A program made the translations under genes and the position numbers. The notes below the pieces were generated by a model. The model ran no database searches. It was not told the origin of the DNA and worked only from the letters and a program-made list of their open reading frames with translations. A stretch of DNA of 64,000 nucleotides from an uncultured Clostridia bacterium. Lineage in GTDB: Bacteria > Bacillota > Clostridia > Christensenellales > Aristaeellaceae. Below are positions 18,727 to 27,061 of this stretch, one piece after another (the stretch's first letter is position 1; every line of letters starts with the position of its first letter). The stretch spans positions 186,001-250,000 of the forward strand of contig CAKTZR010000002.1 in the NCBI GenBank assembly GCA_934636105.1. The letters are read 5' to 3'.

Positions 18727-19387
18727 CTTCAATATCCTCCTTGGGTACGACCGTACCGTAATGATTGTGCATTTGTTCTTCCAGTTCGCTCACCCGGCGT
18801 TCCAGCGCGACAATGTGTTCCTTGATCGGGTCGGGCAGGTGGACATGGTCGAGATCGACCTGCGGCGCAACGCCCTCGCGGCGGACGATGCGGCCGGGGT
18901 TGCCGACCACGGTGCAGTTGGGCGGCACTTCCTTGAGCACCACCGCCGACGCGCCGATTTTGCTGCCGCTGCCGACGGTGAACGGACCAAGCACCTTTGC
19001 ACCCGCGCCGACGACCACGTTATCCCCGATGGTCGGGTGGCGTTTGCCCACGTCCTTGCCCGTGCCGCCGAGGGTCACGCCCTGATAGAGCGTCACGTTA
19101 TCGCCGATGATCGTCGTTTCGCCGATCACTACGCCATCGCCATGGTCGATAAAAAAGCCTTTGCCGATGCACGCGCCGGGGTGAATCTCGATGCCGGTTA
19201 CATGGCGGCTGTGCTGGGAAATCCAGCGCGCCAGCGTGGTGTGACCGTTTTGATAGAGCCGATGCGCTATGCGGTGATAGGCCATCACCTTCACCGACGG
19301 ATAGCACAGCAGCACTTCCCATTTGGATTTGGCCGCCGGGTCGCGTTCCATCACCGACGCGATATCCGCGCGAAGATTGTCAAACAT
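18710..19387 (-). CDS. cysE: Serine O-acetyltransferase
   Basis: A 225-residue left-handed beta-helix acetyltransferase making O-acetylserine, the first step of cysteine synthesis. The hexapeptide repeats ([25 protein letters not shown] onward) and [24 protein letters not shown] are diagnostic. The longer ORF start at 19489 lies in the T-box leader; family-like sequence starts at [13 protein letters not shown] (ATG 19387). Pairing with cysS under a T-box makes cysteine production respond to uncharged tRNA-Cys. The C-terminal extension after the helix ([10 protein letters not shown]) is short and acidic. Confidence 0.95.
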   Translation of the reverse strand: MFDNLRADIASVMERDPAAKSKWEVLLCYPSVKVMAYHRIAHRLYQNGHTTLARWISQHSRHVTGIEIHPGACIGKGFFIDHGDGVVIGETTIIGDNVTLYQGVTLGGTGKDVGKRHPTIGDNVVVGAGAKVLGPFTVGSGSKIGASAVVLKEVPPNCTVVGNPGRIVRREGVAPQVDLDHVHLPDPIKEHIVALERRVSELEEQMHNHYGTVVPKEDIEDDADL

Positions 19388-19410
19388 TTCATCCGCCCTT
19401 TCGGATAGAC

Positions 19411-19652
19411 AAAAGCCCTGCCGTCTCCATTTCAGAGACGGCAGGGCCGCGGTTCCACTCTGTTTAAGCATTCCATGAGAATGCTCCACTCGTTTCGTCT
19501 TAACACGACGTCCATGTCAAGGCCTAAGCGCCCGCTTCAGCCTTGCAGCTCCCGGATGCACTTCCCTCTGCTCCTTCCGAAACGCGCTTTCAGCCGGTGG
19601 CGCGCTCTCTCTGACGGCTTTTGCAAAGGTACTTTTCCGTTCAATGCCTTTC
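19411..19652 (-). ncRNA. T-box leader of the cysE-cysS operon
   Basis: Minus strand: a stem-I-like region, the near-invariant T-box stretch AGTGGAACCGCGG (19459-19447), and a terminator whose stem GCCCTGCCGTCTC pairs with GAGACGGCAGGGC, then TTTTG. TGC at 19560-19558 inside GAAGTGCATCC is a likely cysteine specifier, though another TGC lies nearby. Uncharged tRNA-Cys is expected to favour the antiterminator. Confidence 0.88.
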
Positions 19653-19658
19653 CCTCAT

Positions 19659-19687
19659 ATTATATGCAGCCCGCCGCGAGAAGTCAA
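19659..19687 (-). promoter_or_regulatory. Predicted sigma-A promoter of T-box cysES operon
   Basis: TTGACT (19687-19682), 17 bp, TATAAT (19664-19659) on the minus strand. Confidence 0.8.
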
Positions 19688-19747
19688 GCCCCTTGCGCGC
19701 AAAACGCAGGAAAACCGACCGCCGCCAATTTTCCTGCGTTTCCCCCT

Positions 19748-19775
19748 TTGCGGATGCGTCACTTTGTGCTATAAT
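19748..19775 (+). promoter_or_regulatory. Predicted promoter of the 42-residue membrane protein gene
   Basis: TTGCGG (19748-19753), 16 bp, TATAAT (19770-19775). Confidence 0.55.
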
Positions 19776-19808
19776 AAGTTTAATTTCAACGATTGGAGGA
19801 CGATTCCA

Positions 19809-19937
19809 ATGGCTTCTAAGACCAACAAGAAGGCCGAGCAGAAGCAGAAGATGGTGCGTATCGTGGCGATTGTCGCCTGCGCCGCGCTGCTGCTGACCGC
19901 CATCCTGCCCTACGTCGCTTCCAGCCTTTTCCGCTGA
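19809..19937 (+). CDS. 42-residue single-pass membrane protein, unknown function
   Basis: A miniprotein starting MASKTNKKAEQKQKM, strongly basic, followed by one hydrophobic helix (about residues 17-38) and ending SSLFR. GGAGGA (19795-19800) is eight bases before the ATG, a -10/-35 pair lies upstream and a strong terminator follows, so it is a complete monocistronic unit. The codon and signal structure argue against a chance ORF even though it is short. No family is recognised; similar basic-head single-helix proteins are common and uncharacterised in Clostridia. Confidence 0.75.
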   Translation: MASKTNKKAEQKQKMVRIVAIVACAALLLTAILPYVASSLFR

Positions 19938-19951
19938 GAAAGGACAAAATA

Positions 19952-19988
19952 CGCCGCTTCCGTTTGCTTCGGAAGCGGCGATTTTTTT
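19952..19988 (+). terminator. Terminator of the 42-residue protein gene
   Basis: Perfect 11 bp stem CGCCGCTTCCG / CGGAAGCGGCG followed by ATTTTTTT. Confidence 0.9.
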
Positions 19989-20086
19989 GCAAACATGCTT
20001 GCCATCCGCATGGAAACGTTATTGAATGCAGTCAAGAGGATTGCTCCTCGTTCCATAAAAAGCCTCTTTCGCGGATCAAGTTCTTA

Positions 20087-20138
20087 GAAAGCCCGCCGCC
20101 CTGCAGATCCTACCTGCATGGCGGCGCTTTCTTTTTTA
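20087..20138. terminator. Hairpin between dnaK end and upstream plus-strand unit
   Basis: GAAAGCCCGCCGCC / GGCGGCGCTTTC with one bulge, extended by CTGCAG / CTGCA; the plus strand has TTTTTT after it. It follows the dnaK stop on the minus strand, where the T run is weak. The 19990-20086 stretch holds nothing else recognised. Confidence 0.55.
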
Positions 20139-20142
20139 TATT

Positions 20143-21909
20143 TTATGCTTCCGCCTGAAGCTTCTTCGCGCTCTCCTTGAGCGCTTCGGCCAGCCTGGCG
20201 ATCTCTGCGGCCTGCTCGGTCGTGATGCTGTCCGGCTTGGTCTTGTTCACCGCCTTGCGAAGCGCGGCGATATCCTCCTTGACCTTCTTTTTATCGTCAT
20301 GGCCGATCTGCTTGTCCTTGGAAAGCGCCTGTTCTGTTTCATAAATCAGCTTTTCGGCTTCGTTGCGGATGTTTGCGGCTTCCCGGCGCGCTTTGTCCTG
20401 CGCTTCGTATTGGCGCGCATCCTCCATCGCGCGGCGGATTTCCTCCTCGCTCATGTTGGTTGTGGAGGAAATGGTGATTTCCTGCTGGTTGCCCGTGCCC
20501 AAGTCCTTTGCGGAGACGGTCACAATGCCGTTTGCGTCGATGGCAAACGTCACCTCGATCTGCGGCACGCCCGCCATCGCGCGGCGAATGCCCTTGAGCC
20601 GGAAATTGCCCAGCAGCTTGTTGTCTCTGGCATAATACCGCTCGCCCTGTAAAACCTTGATATCCACGGCTGTCTGGAACGGCGCGGCGGTGGTGAAAAT
20701 CTGGCTGTGTCGAGTCGGGATGGTCGTGTTGCGGTCGATGATTTTGGTCGCAACGCCGCCAACCGTCTCGATGGACAGCGACAGCGGCGTGACGTCCATC
20801 AAAATCACGTTCTGTGCGGCAGAGGAAACGACCATGCCGTTGCCCGCCGCCAGCTTGCCGCCCTGCAAGGCTGCGCCCATCGCGACGCATTCATCCGGGT
20901 TGACGTTGCGCGCCGGAACCTTGCCGGTCAGCTTTTTGACCATCTCCTGCACGGCGGGCATGCGCGTGCTGCCGCCGACGAGCAGCACCTGCCCCAGGTC
21001 GCTCATGCTCAGCGCCGCATCCGTCATCACCTGGCTGACCGGGCCGCAGGTGCGCTCCACCAAATCCCGCGTCATGCCCTCAAACTGCGCGCGGGTAACG
21101 GTCACATCGAGGTGATGCGGGCCGTTCGCGTCCTGCGTCAAAAACGGCAGGGTGATCTGCGTGCTCATTTGCCCGCTCAATTCGCGCTTGGCCTTTTCCG
21201 CCGCCTCGCGCACACGGAGCATGGCCGCCTTGTCGCGCTTCAAATCGATCTTTTCCGTGCGTTTGAACTCGTCCGCGAGATAGTCCGCCAGCCGCTCGTC
21301 AAAATCGTCGCCGCCGAGGTGATTGTCGCCGCTGGTCGCCAGCACCTCGATCACGCCGTCGCCGATTTCAATCAGCGAAACGTCAAACGTGCCGCCGCCG
21401 AGATCATACACCAGAATCTTCTGCGCCTGTCCGTGGTCCAGGCCGTAGGCGAACGCCGCCGCCGTCGGCTCGTTGATGATGCGCAGCACCTCCAGCCCCG
21501 CGATGCGCCCCGCGTCGCGCGTGGCCTGACGCTGGCTGTCCGTGAAATACGCCGGAACGGTGATGACCGCCTGACTCACCGGTTCGCCGAGGAACGCTTC
21601 CGCGTCGCGGCGCAGCTTTTGCAGAATCATTGCGGAAATTTCCTGCGGCGTATAGGCCTTTCCGTCGATCTTCACGCGGTAATCCGAGCCCATTTCCCGC
21701 TTGATGGAAAGCACCGTCCGCGCCGCGTTGACCGCCTGCTGGCGCTTCGCGGCCTCGCCGACCACGCGCTCCCCCGCCTGCGTAAAACTGACGACGGACG
21801 GCGTGGTGCGCCCGCCCTCGGAATTGGGGATGACGACAGGCTCGCCGCCCTCCAGCACCGCCACGCAGCTGTTTGTCGTGCCCAAATCGATGCCGATGAC
21901 CTTGCTCAT
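20143..21909 (-). CDS. dnaK: Hsp70 chaperone DnaK
   Basis: A 588-residue Hsp70. ATPase signatures [27 protein letters not shown] and [14 protein letters not shown] are intact, followed by the substrate-binding domain ([14 protein letters not shown]) and a helical lid. It stops at [11 protein letters not shown] and lacks the acidic C-terminal tail of housekeeping DnaKs, which are about 610-640 residues. ATG 21909 follows GGAGG; the ORF start 36 bases upstream is not supported. No grpE, dnaJ or hrcA is adjacent and no CIRCE element is upstream, so this may be a second, separately regulated Hsp70 or a relocated main one. Confidence 0.93.
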   Translation of the reverse strand: MSKVIGIDLGTTNSCVAVLEGGEPVVIPNSEGGRTTPSVVSFTQAGERVVGEAAKRQQAVNAARTVLSIKREMGSDYRVKIDGKAYTPQEISAMILQKLRRDAEAFLGEPVSQAVITVPAYFTDSQRQATRDAGRIAGLEVLRIINEPTAAAFAYGLDHGQAQKILVYDLGGGTFDVSLIEIGDGVIEVLATSGDNHLGGDDFDERLADYLADEFKRTEKIDLKRDKAAMLRVREAAEKAKRELSGQMSTQITLPFLTQDANGPHHLDVTVTRAQFEGMTRDLVERTCGPVSQVMTDAALSMSDLGQVLLVGGSTRMPAVQEMVKKLTGKVPARNVNPDECVAMGAALQGGKLAAGNGMVVSSAAQNVILMDVTPLSLSIETVGGVATKIIDRNTTIPTRHSQIFTTAAPFQTAVDIKVLQGERYYARDNKLLGNFRLKGIRRAMAGVPQIEVTFAIDANGIVTVSAKDLGTGNQQEITISSTTNMSEEEIRRAMEDARQYEAQDKARREAANIRNEAEKLIYETEQALSKDKQIGHDDKKKVKEDIAALRKAVNKTKPDSITTEQAAEIARLAEALKESAKKLQAEA

Positions 21910-21966
21910 GAAAAAACGCCTCCAAAACGACCTCTCCGGCCGCAATTTTCATTTCTTTTTCCACAC

Positions 21967-22025
21967 CCCTTGATTTTCGGGGCGATCTCTATTATTGTAA
22001 GGAACAGTGTTATTGAAATCAAGGG
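21967..22025 (-). promoter_or_regulatory. dnaK promoter framed by an inverted repeat
   Basis: TTGATT (22022-22017), 17 bp, TACAAT (21999-21994) on the minus strand. Perfect 10 bp arms CCCTTGATTT (21967-21976) and AAATCAAGGG (22016-22025) flank it, the distal arm covering the -35. Confidence 0.6.
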
Positions 22026-22074
22026 CGCAAATATGAAAAAAAGATGGAGTCAATCAAATTTTTTTCATTTTTCG

Positions 22075-22100
22075 TGAAATTTTGGCGCGTTTGCTTCGTC
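22075..22100 (+). promoter_or_regulatory. Possible ECF-sigma autoregulatory promoter
   Basis: TGAAAT (22075-22080), 16 bp, CGTC (22097-22100), matching the TGAAAC-N16-CGT shape of ECF promoters, 26 bases ahead of the ECF sigma gene. Confidence 0.5.
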
Positions 22101-22126
22101 TTAATCAGTGAGGAGGTGAATGGGCG

Positions 22127-22636
22127 ATGTCGTCCTTTACAGAAGATGAGCGCGAACAACAGCTTCGGCATTTGATGGAGGTCTACGGCGACGGTCTCAA
22201 GCGTCTGTGCTGCGTCTATCTGCGCGACCTCGGTCTGGCCGAAGACGCGGTGCAGGAAACCTTCATCAAGGCTTACGACCACATCGACGAGCTGCTTTCC
22301 GGCAGAATTGAAAGCACAAAAGCGTGGCTCGTGCGCATCGCCGTCAACACCTGCAAGGACGTTCTGCGCACCTCGTGGATGCGCCACATCGACAGGCGGC
22401 AGGAAATCGAGGCTCTGCCGCTGTCCATCGCAAACGGCGCGGAAGAACGGCTCGCGCTGACCCAGGCCATTATGGCGCTTGCGCCCAAATATCGGGAGAT
22501 CGTGCTTTTGTATTATTATCAGGATATGAGCCTGCGCACCTGCGCGCAGGTGCTCGGCATTTCCGCGCCGACCGCCACAAGACGATTGCAGCAGGCGCAG
22601 AAAAAACTTCGCAGTCAACTGGAAGAAAGGGGCTGA
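22127..22636 (+). CDS. ECF-type RNA polymerase sigma factor
   Basis: A 169-residue sigma factor with only regions 2 and 4. Region 2 has YLRDLGLAEDAVQETFIKAY and region 4 has LAPKYREIVLLYYYQDMSLRTCAQVLGISAPTATRRL, the usual ECF pattern. AGGAGGTGA is eight bases before ATG 22127. The next gene starts five bases after the stop and encodes a membrane protein with an N-terminal cytoplasmic part, the usual sigma/anti-sigma pairing. A TGAAAT-N16-CGTC site upstream suggests positive autoregulation. The signal and regulon cannot be told. Confidence 0.92.
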   Translation: MSSFTEDEREQQLRHLMEVYGDGLKRLCCVYLRDLGLAEDAVQETFIKAYDHIDELLSGRIESTKAWLVRIAVNTCKDVLRTSWMRHIDRRQEIEALPLSIANGAEERLALTQAIMALAPKYREIVLLYYYQDMSLRTCAQVLGISAPTATRRLQQAQKKLRSQLEERG

Positions 22637-22641
22637 ACTCG

Positions 22642-23688
22642 ATGAAAAAAGATTCGAAGATTCGCGAAGCCATCGACGAGAGCCTCTGCTCCGTCCGCTT
22701 CAACGCACAGGATGAGCGCGCCGTCATGGCCGCCATCCGCGGCCGCCGCGTCAAGGCCAAAAAACGCGCGCGCAGGCTGAATCTGGTTTACGCAATGGGG
22801 CTTCTGCTGCTGCTCGTCGTGCCCGTCAGCGCGTTCACGCTGCACACGCGCCATTTGAGCGCGGCCAACATCGCCGCGCCGGGCGAGGATCGCGTCCTCT
22901 CCCCCGATTCAACGCCGGAAGCTGCCGCTGTCTCGCCGCTCGTCAGCAGCACCTCTGCGCCAAACGGCATGCTCACCGAATTGGAGGCCATTCAGGCCGC
23001 GCGCGCGTGCTTTGAATCGCTCTGCGACACGAGCATCTTTTCCTTTGACGAATACAGCATCGACTGCCAGCGTTCGGGGGATGCGTATGTCGTGCTGATG
23101 ACGAGCATCTACGGCAACGGCTGTTCATTCTCCGTGACCGTGAATGCGCTGAGCGGCGAAATCATCCATCATTCCGCCGCCGAACTGGCCACCCAGCCGA
23201 CGTATTTGAGCGAGGACTCGCCCGAAGTGCAGAGCTGGTATGCAAAATACGGCCAGGCCGTCTATCTCTGGGCGGAAAACGTGCAGGTCGAATTCTCCCG
23301 CCGCTACGAGGGCGCAACCCTGCGCGCCGCGAAAGACGGCGATGTCACCCGCGAACAGGCGCAGGCCATCGCCAAAGCGGCAGCGATAGACGATTACGCC
23401 GCGCAGGGACTTGCGGATGCGGCCATCGATCCGCTGTGCTACCCGATGCTGTTCAGCGAACGCGCGTTTGACGACGGTGTCGCGCGGTATCTGGTGGTCT
23501 GCGGTCCGGACAGAGCGCTTGAATCGAACGATTCGACGGACGGCGAAATCAGCTGGGATGATTTTCAAGAACTGAAAACCGCGCCGGATGTGCTTGTGAT
23601 GTTGAACGCCCAAACCGGCGAGGTGGAGAGCGTAAAACACGAGCTGAGCGACGCGGATCGGAAGCTGATGAAGGGCATGGTCAAATAA
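22642..23688 (+). CDS. Single-pass membrane protein with PepSY-like repeats, probable anti-sigma factor
   Basis: A 348-residue protein: about 46 cytoplasmic residues with the basic RRVKAKKRARR, one TM helix (47-67), a low-complexity Ser/Pro/Ala stretch, then an extracytoplasmic part. Two segments there, ending in VTVNALSGEIIHH and VLMNAQTGEVESVKHE, each resemble PepSY-type folds. Position directly after an ECF sigma gene, in the same direction, suggests it holds the sigma factor at the membrane, but the N-terminal part shows no clear zinc-binding anti-sigma motif. The longer in-frame ORF upstream is not used because it runs through the sigma gene. Confidence 0.7.
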   Translation: MKKDSKIREAIDESLCSVRFNAQDERAVMAAIRGRRVKAKKRARRLNLVYAMGLLLLLVVPVSAFTLHTRHLSAANIAAPGEDRVLSPDSTPEAAAVSPLVSSTSAPNGMLTELEAIQAARACFESLCDTSIFSFDEYSIDCQRSGDAYVVLMTSIYGNGCSFSVTVNALSGEIIHHSAAELATQPTYLSEDSPEVQSWYAKYGQAVYLWAENVQVEFSRRYEGATLRAAKDGDVTREQAQAIAKAAAIDDYAAQGLADAAIDPLCYPMLFSERAFDDGVARYLVVCGPDRALESNDSTDGEISWDDFQELKTAPDVLVMLNAQTGEVESVKHELSDADRKLMKGMVK

Positions 23689-23707
23689 ATTTTCGGCATC
23701 ATATAAG

Positions 23708-23743
23708 CAGCCCGGAGAGCGTCGGCGCTTCTCCGGGCTGTTT
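23708..23743. terminator. Terminator between converging genes
   Basis: Perfect 11 bp stem CAGCCCGGAGA / TCTCCGGGCTG with an 11-base loop; TTTGCGGTTT follows on the plus strand. It serves the ECF operon and possibly the opposing gene. Confidence 0.8.
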
Positions 23744-23758
23744 GCGGTTTGAAGACGG

Positions 23759-24886
23759 TTATTGATTTTCCGTATCGCTTCGAATCGTATCGATCGCGTC
23801 CTCGATGGTTTCCGCAGTCTTTTGTCCAAGTTCCTTGCTCAACGCCTCGAACTTTTGGAAATTATTCTGCGATTCCTGCTCGTCCTGCATGCGGGCCTCG
23901 CGGTCCTCGGTGAACTCGGCGTTTGCGAAAATCTTCTGCATGCGCTCATCCGGGTAATGCTCATCCAGGTACGTTTCAAACGCGTTGCGCGGCGCAATCC
24001 CCTCGCGGCGCGCCGTCCAGCGCAGGGAGGTGAACAGGGTCATCACGGAGTTGAAAACCATGAACACCAGCAGCGCCCACGTCAGCGGCTTGCCGACCTT
24101 ATTGGGAATTTTCAGAATCCACTTGGCCATGCGCGGATAAATATCCTTAATCCAGAAGATGCCCAAAATGCCCCAGAAAATGGAATACAGCAGGCAGATG
24201 CGGCCGTTGAGATTATAGGGCATGTTGCTGTAATCCCACGAGGTCGAGCCGAAGCAGACCTCCTGGAACCACGAGCAGGCATATTCCACGACCGAACCGA
24301 CGATGAATCCGCCGACAAACGAGAACACGCGCCCACGGTTGCGGAATTGATACAGCGCGCCGCTCAGGCAGAGCGCGCCAATGCCGTAAACGAGGTTGAA
24401 CGGGCCATAGATCAGGCCGACGCGGCTTTCATAATGACCGCGCTGAATCAAACAGTAGATGGTTTCCAGCACCACGCCCGCGAAGCAGCCGATGAAGAAC
24501 ACCCAGAACAGCTTATAAAACGTCATGCCCTGCGCGAAGTGCGCTTCCTGCTTCTCGCGGTAGTCGATCTGCGCGTTAGTCGGCGCAGGCGGCAGGATGC
24601 GCATCTTTTTCTTCTTTTTGCGGTCGTATTGCTCCGTCTCCTTGAGCCGGGTTTCCACCTCGTCGATCAGCTCGTTGAACGCCTGCAATTTGCGGGTCAG
24701 TAGATCGCGCCGCTTGCGCATGACGATCAGTTCCTCGCGGATTTCGGCATAGAAGGCGGCTTTCTGCGCATCGTCCATCTGCTCGTCGGCGGCCAGCACA
24801 TCCATCTGGCGGCGCAGCTCCATATAATATTCGTAGTCCTCTTTGCCCAGCTGCGCGAGCAGCTCGCTCTTTTCTTCCCTGGTCAT
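23759..24886 (-). CDS. PF06541-type (CmpB-like) predicted membrane protein with N-terminal coiled coil
   Basis: A 375-residue protein. Residues 1-95 are a charged heptad-like coiled coil. Then five or six TM helices carry the family pattern GLIYGPFNLVYGIGAL, SVVEYACSWFQE and SWDYSNMPYNLNGRICLLYSIFWG. The family is annotated as putative ABC-transporter type IV permease, but no ATPase is near, so transport is unproven. The acidic C-terminal tail is cytoplasmic. ATG 24886 overlaps the stop of the upstream hydrolase gene by four bases. A second member of the family sits at 49194. Confidence 0.75.
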   Translation of the reverse strand: MTREEKSELLAQLGKEDYEYYMELRRQMDVLAADEQMDDAQKAAFYAEIREELIVMRKRRDLLTRKLQAFNELIDEVETRLKETEQYDRKKKKKMRILPPAPTNAQIDYREKQEAHFAQGMTFYKLFWVFFIGCFAGVVLETIYCLIQRGHYESRVGLIYGPFNLVYGIGALCLSGALYQFRNRGRVFSFVGGFIVGSVVEYACSWFQEVCFGSTSWDYSNMPYNLNGRICLLYSIFWGILGIFWIKDIYPRMAKWILKIPNKVGKPLTWALLVFMVFNSVMTLFTSLRWTARREGIAPRNAFETYLDEHYPDERMQKIFANAEFTEDREARMQDEQESQNNFQKFEALSKELGQKTAETIEDAIDTIRSDTENQ

Positions 24887-25815
24887 AGTTCCTCCTTCAA
24901 AAAGGCCAGCAGCGCCGCATAATAGCGCTGGGCGTCCATATAGCGCGCCATGCCGTGCGAAGCGCCCTCGATCAGCTCCACCCGCGCGCGTCCGCCTGCG
25001 GCCTGCGCAATGTCCTCGGCCAGATACGCGGGGGACTGCTCATCCAGCGTGCCCGCCAACAGAAGCAGCGGCTTTCCGTCCCCTTTGAGCCGTGAAAGCG
25101 GCACGCTCTCCAGCGGCTCCCCGAAATTCACCCGATAGGCCGTTTTCAGCAGCCAGCGATCCAGCGCGGAAAGTTCTTCTCCCTCGCCCGCCAGCACGTC
25201 TTCGGCGCGGCGCTCCACATCCGTCACGGGACTATCCGCCGCAATCGCGCGAACGTTTTCCGGCAGCCCCTCCGACGCAGCCAGCAGCACGGCCAGCGCG
25301 CCCTCGTCCACGCCCATCAGGGCCATGCGGGCGTTCTGCGTCTCGCCCGTCACCCAATCGACCCATGCGTACACATCCTGCGCATCCGCCGCGCCGAAGG
25401 CGGTCAATTCGCCGTCGCTCGCCCCGTGAGCAAACAAATCCGGCGTCAGCACGCGATAGCCTGCCAAAGAAAGCTCGCAGGCGATATCTTCCACCTGACA
25501 GCTGTCCGTGCCCGGCCCGCCGTGAAAGAGCAGCACCCACGGCGCATCCTGCGCGCCATCCAGCGGCGGATACACCGTGCCGCGAAGCGTTCCCCGCTCC
25601 GTATGCACGGCAGCGCTCTGCGGCTGCACCACTGTCAGCCAGCCGCTCACGCGCGGCCCCGTCTGCTGTCTGGCGGTTTCCGCCCAGAGGTCGAAGCGGC
25701 TGACTTCCCCGTCGCCGTGTTCCAAATGCCTGCCGTCGAAAGCCATGCGCAGCAGTTCCCGCCCGCGCATCGCGCCGAAGCCGAACAGCGTGCCGCCCAG
25801 AATCAGCACGGACAC
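24883..25815 (-). CDS. Alpha/beta-hydrolase fold protein with altered nucleophile motif
   Basis: A 310-residue protein with N-terminal membrane-anchor-like segment, then an alpha/beta-hydrolase core: oxyanion loop LLFHGGPGTD, strand TPDLFAHGASDGE and final GASHGMARY with the catalytic histidine. The nucleophile elbow reads GVDEG, with aspartate where esterases have serine, so classic serine hydrolase activity is doubtful. The annotated start is GTG 25815, which has no ribosome site. An in-frame CTG at 25854 is preceded by GGCAGGA at eight bases and would complete a signal-anchor (LKRYAIGKCAACAV...); the true start may be there. Translationally coupled to the PF06541 gene by an ATGA overlap. 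Confidence 0.7.
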   Translation of the reverse strand: MSVLILGGTLFGFGAMRGRELLRMAFDGRHLEHGDGEVSRFDLWAETARQQTGPRVSGWLTVVQPQSAAVHTERGTLRGTVYPPLDGAQDAPWVLLFHGGPGTDSCQVEDIACELSLAGYRVLTPDLFAHGASDGELTAFGAADAQDVYAWVDWVTGETQNARMALMGVDEGALAVLLAASEGLPENVRAIAADSPVTDVERRAEDVLAGEGEELSALDRWLLKTAYRVNFGEPLESVPLSRLKGDGKPLLLLAGTLDEQSPAYLAEDIAQAAGGRARVELIEGASHGMARYMDAQRYYAALLAFLKEEL

Positions 25816-25893
25816 CGCGCAGGCCGCGCATTTGCCAATTGCGTATCGTTTCAGAATCGAATTCCTGCCTTTCCTTTCGTTGGGGTCAGTATA

Positions 25894-26223
25894 TCATGGT
25901 TCGCGCGCAATTTCAACCTCCATGCAGCCCACGTCCTCCCCGACGATGAAGATGCGCGCATCCTTCCTCCGGGCCAGCAGGCGATGCGCGTTGCGCTCGT
26001 CCTCCTCGGTCAGTTCCGGCCGCCCTTCGGGATGGTTGGTCATCAGCCAGACCTCGGCGGCACAGGGATCAAACGTCATTGTTTCGCCCGCAAAAGCCGT
26101 GTCAAACTGGCACAGCGCCACCACCCCGCCCTGTTCATCCACCGAAACCACGGCGGAAAACGGCACATACACCCGCATCATCAGCATTTCAGCCAGTTTC
26201 TCCGGCGTTATCCGCTTGTTCAT
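25894..26223 (-). CDS. Conserved-looking 109-residue protein, unknown function
   Basis: A small acidic soluble protein (MNKRITPEKLAEMLMMRV...). It has no TM or signal segment. It opens with a helix-rich KLAEMLMMRV stretch and carries VSVDEQGGVVALCQFDTAFAG, which looks like paired beta strands. AAAAGGAGGAAA is well placed before ATG 26223. It lies 40 bases upstream of the hydrolase gene in the same direction, so the three may be one transcript. I recognise no family. The Shine-Dalgarno and codon use support it as real. Confidence 0.65.
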   Translation of the reverse strand: MNKRITPEKLAEMLMMRVYVPFSAVVSVDEQGGVVALCQFDTAFAGETMTFDPCAAEVWLMTNHPEGRPELTEEDERNAHRLLARRKDARIFIVGEDVGCMEVEIAREP

Positions 26224-26329
26224 CTGTTTTCCTCCTTTTTCATCCTGCGGCCATTATACACTGAAACGCCGCTTTCAGCCAGAATCCCCCGGTTGCAAAT
26301 CGTGGGGACTGTCCCACACCATTCTTTGG

Positions 26330-26364
26330 TTGACGAAATCCCGAAAACAAGGTACAATACCTTG
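26330..26364 (+). promoter_or_regulatory. Promoter and probable operator of the TetR gene
   Basis: TTGACG (26330-26335), 17 bp, TACAAT (26353-26358). A perfect palindrome CAAGGTA-CAA-TACCTTG (26348-26364) covers the -10, as expected for TetR autorepression. Confidence 0.75.
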
Positions 26365-26383
26365 AAAGAAATGAGGTGCGCAC

Positions 26384-26962
26384 ATGGCCAATACGACAAA
26401 ACGCATGCTCTCGATGTCCCTGAAAAAACTGCTGTCAAAGACGACGCTGGACAACATCACCATTCAGGATATCACGGACGATGCGGAAGTCAGCCGTAAG
26501 ACCTTTTATTATCATTTTCAGGATATCTACGACCTGCTGGATTGGACGCTTCAGGAAGATGCGCGTCACCTGCTCGCCGACAAAATCAATCTGGATAACT
26601 GGGAGGAGAGCATCGCTGCCCTGTTTGTTTACATGCAGGAAAACAGGCTGCTCGTCCTCAACGCGTTTCACTCGCTGGAGCGCGACACGCTGGAAACCGA
26701 GGTTTTCAAGCTGCTTTCTCCCTTGCTCCACCGCATCTTTTCCGCGCAGGAGGGCTTTGACCTGCTGAGCGAATCCGACCAGGATTTCATCGTCAGCGTA
26801 TACGGTCTGGGCATTACGGGCCTTTTCCTCCGCTGGATCGGCACGAACATGATGACCCCGCCCGAGCCGCTCATCCGCCAGCTTTACCGCCTGATGGGCG
26901 GCAGTCTGGAGGGCATTGTTCAGCGCTTTCTGTCAACGGCGGACGACGGAAACGTGTATTAA
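26384..26962 (+). CDS. TetR/AcrR family transcriptional regulator
   Basis: A 192-residue repressor. The N-terminal helix-turn-helix (TIQDITDDAEVSRKTFYYHFQDIYDLLDW) is the classic TetR DNA-binding domain; the C-terminal domain, about residues 65-185, resembles the DhaS-like type used for ligand binding and dimerisation. GAGGTG precedes ATG 26384. A palindrome in its own promoter suggests autorepression. Its downstream neighbour is the radical SAM-metK pair, separated by a terminator-like hairpin, so it is a candidate regulator of that pair. Confidence 0.9.
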   Translation: MANTTKRMLSMSLKKLLSKTTLDNITIQDITDDAEVSRKTFYYHFQDIYDLLDWTLQEDARHLLADKINLDNWEESIAALFVYMQENRLLVLNAFHSLERDTLETEVFKLLSPLLHRIFSAQEGFDLLSESDQDFIVSVYGLGITGLFLRWIGTNMMTPPEPLIRQLYRLMGGSLEGIVQRFLSTADDGNVY

Positions 26963-27000
26963 GAAAACTTTACACAAATTCGACCGAATGTGTCAATTTT

Positions 27001-27061
27001 ACCCAAATGCTTTTCCCTTATCCCAAAAACGGACAGGGAATTGCATTTGGGTATTTTCTTT
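27001..27061 (+). terminator. Terminator/attenuator between tetR and the radical SAM gene
   Basis: Perfect 10 bp arms ACCCAAATGC / GCATTTGGGT, continued inward by TTCCCT / AGGGAA after a TT/TT mismatch, then ATTTTCTTT. A -10-like TATACT (27078-27083) follows. Confidence 0.75.

Noticed and set aside
21900..22030. CIRCE element expected before dnaK
   Set aside because: No TTAGCACTC-N9-GAGTGCTAA or close variant; the inverted repeat here is different.
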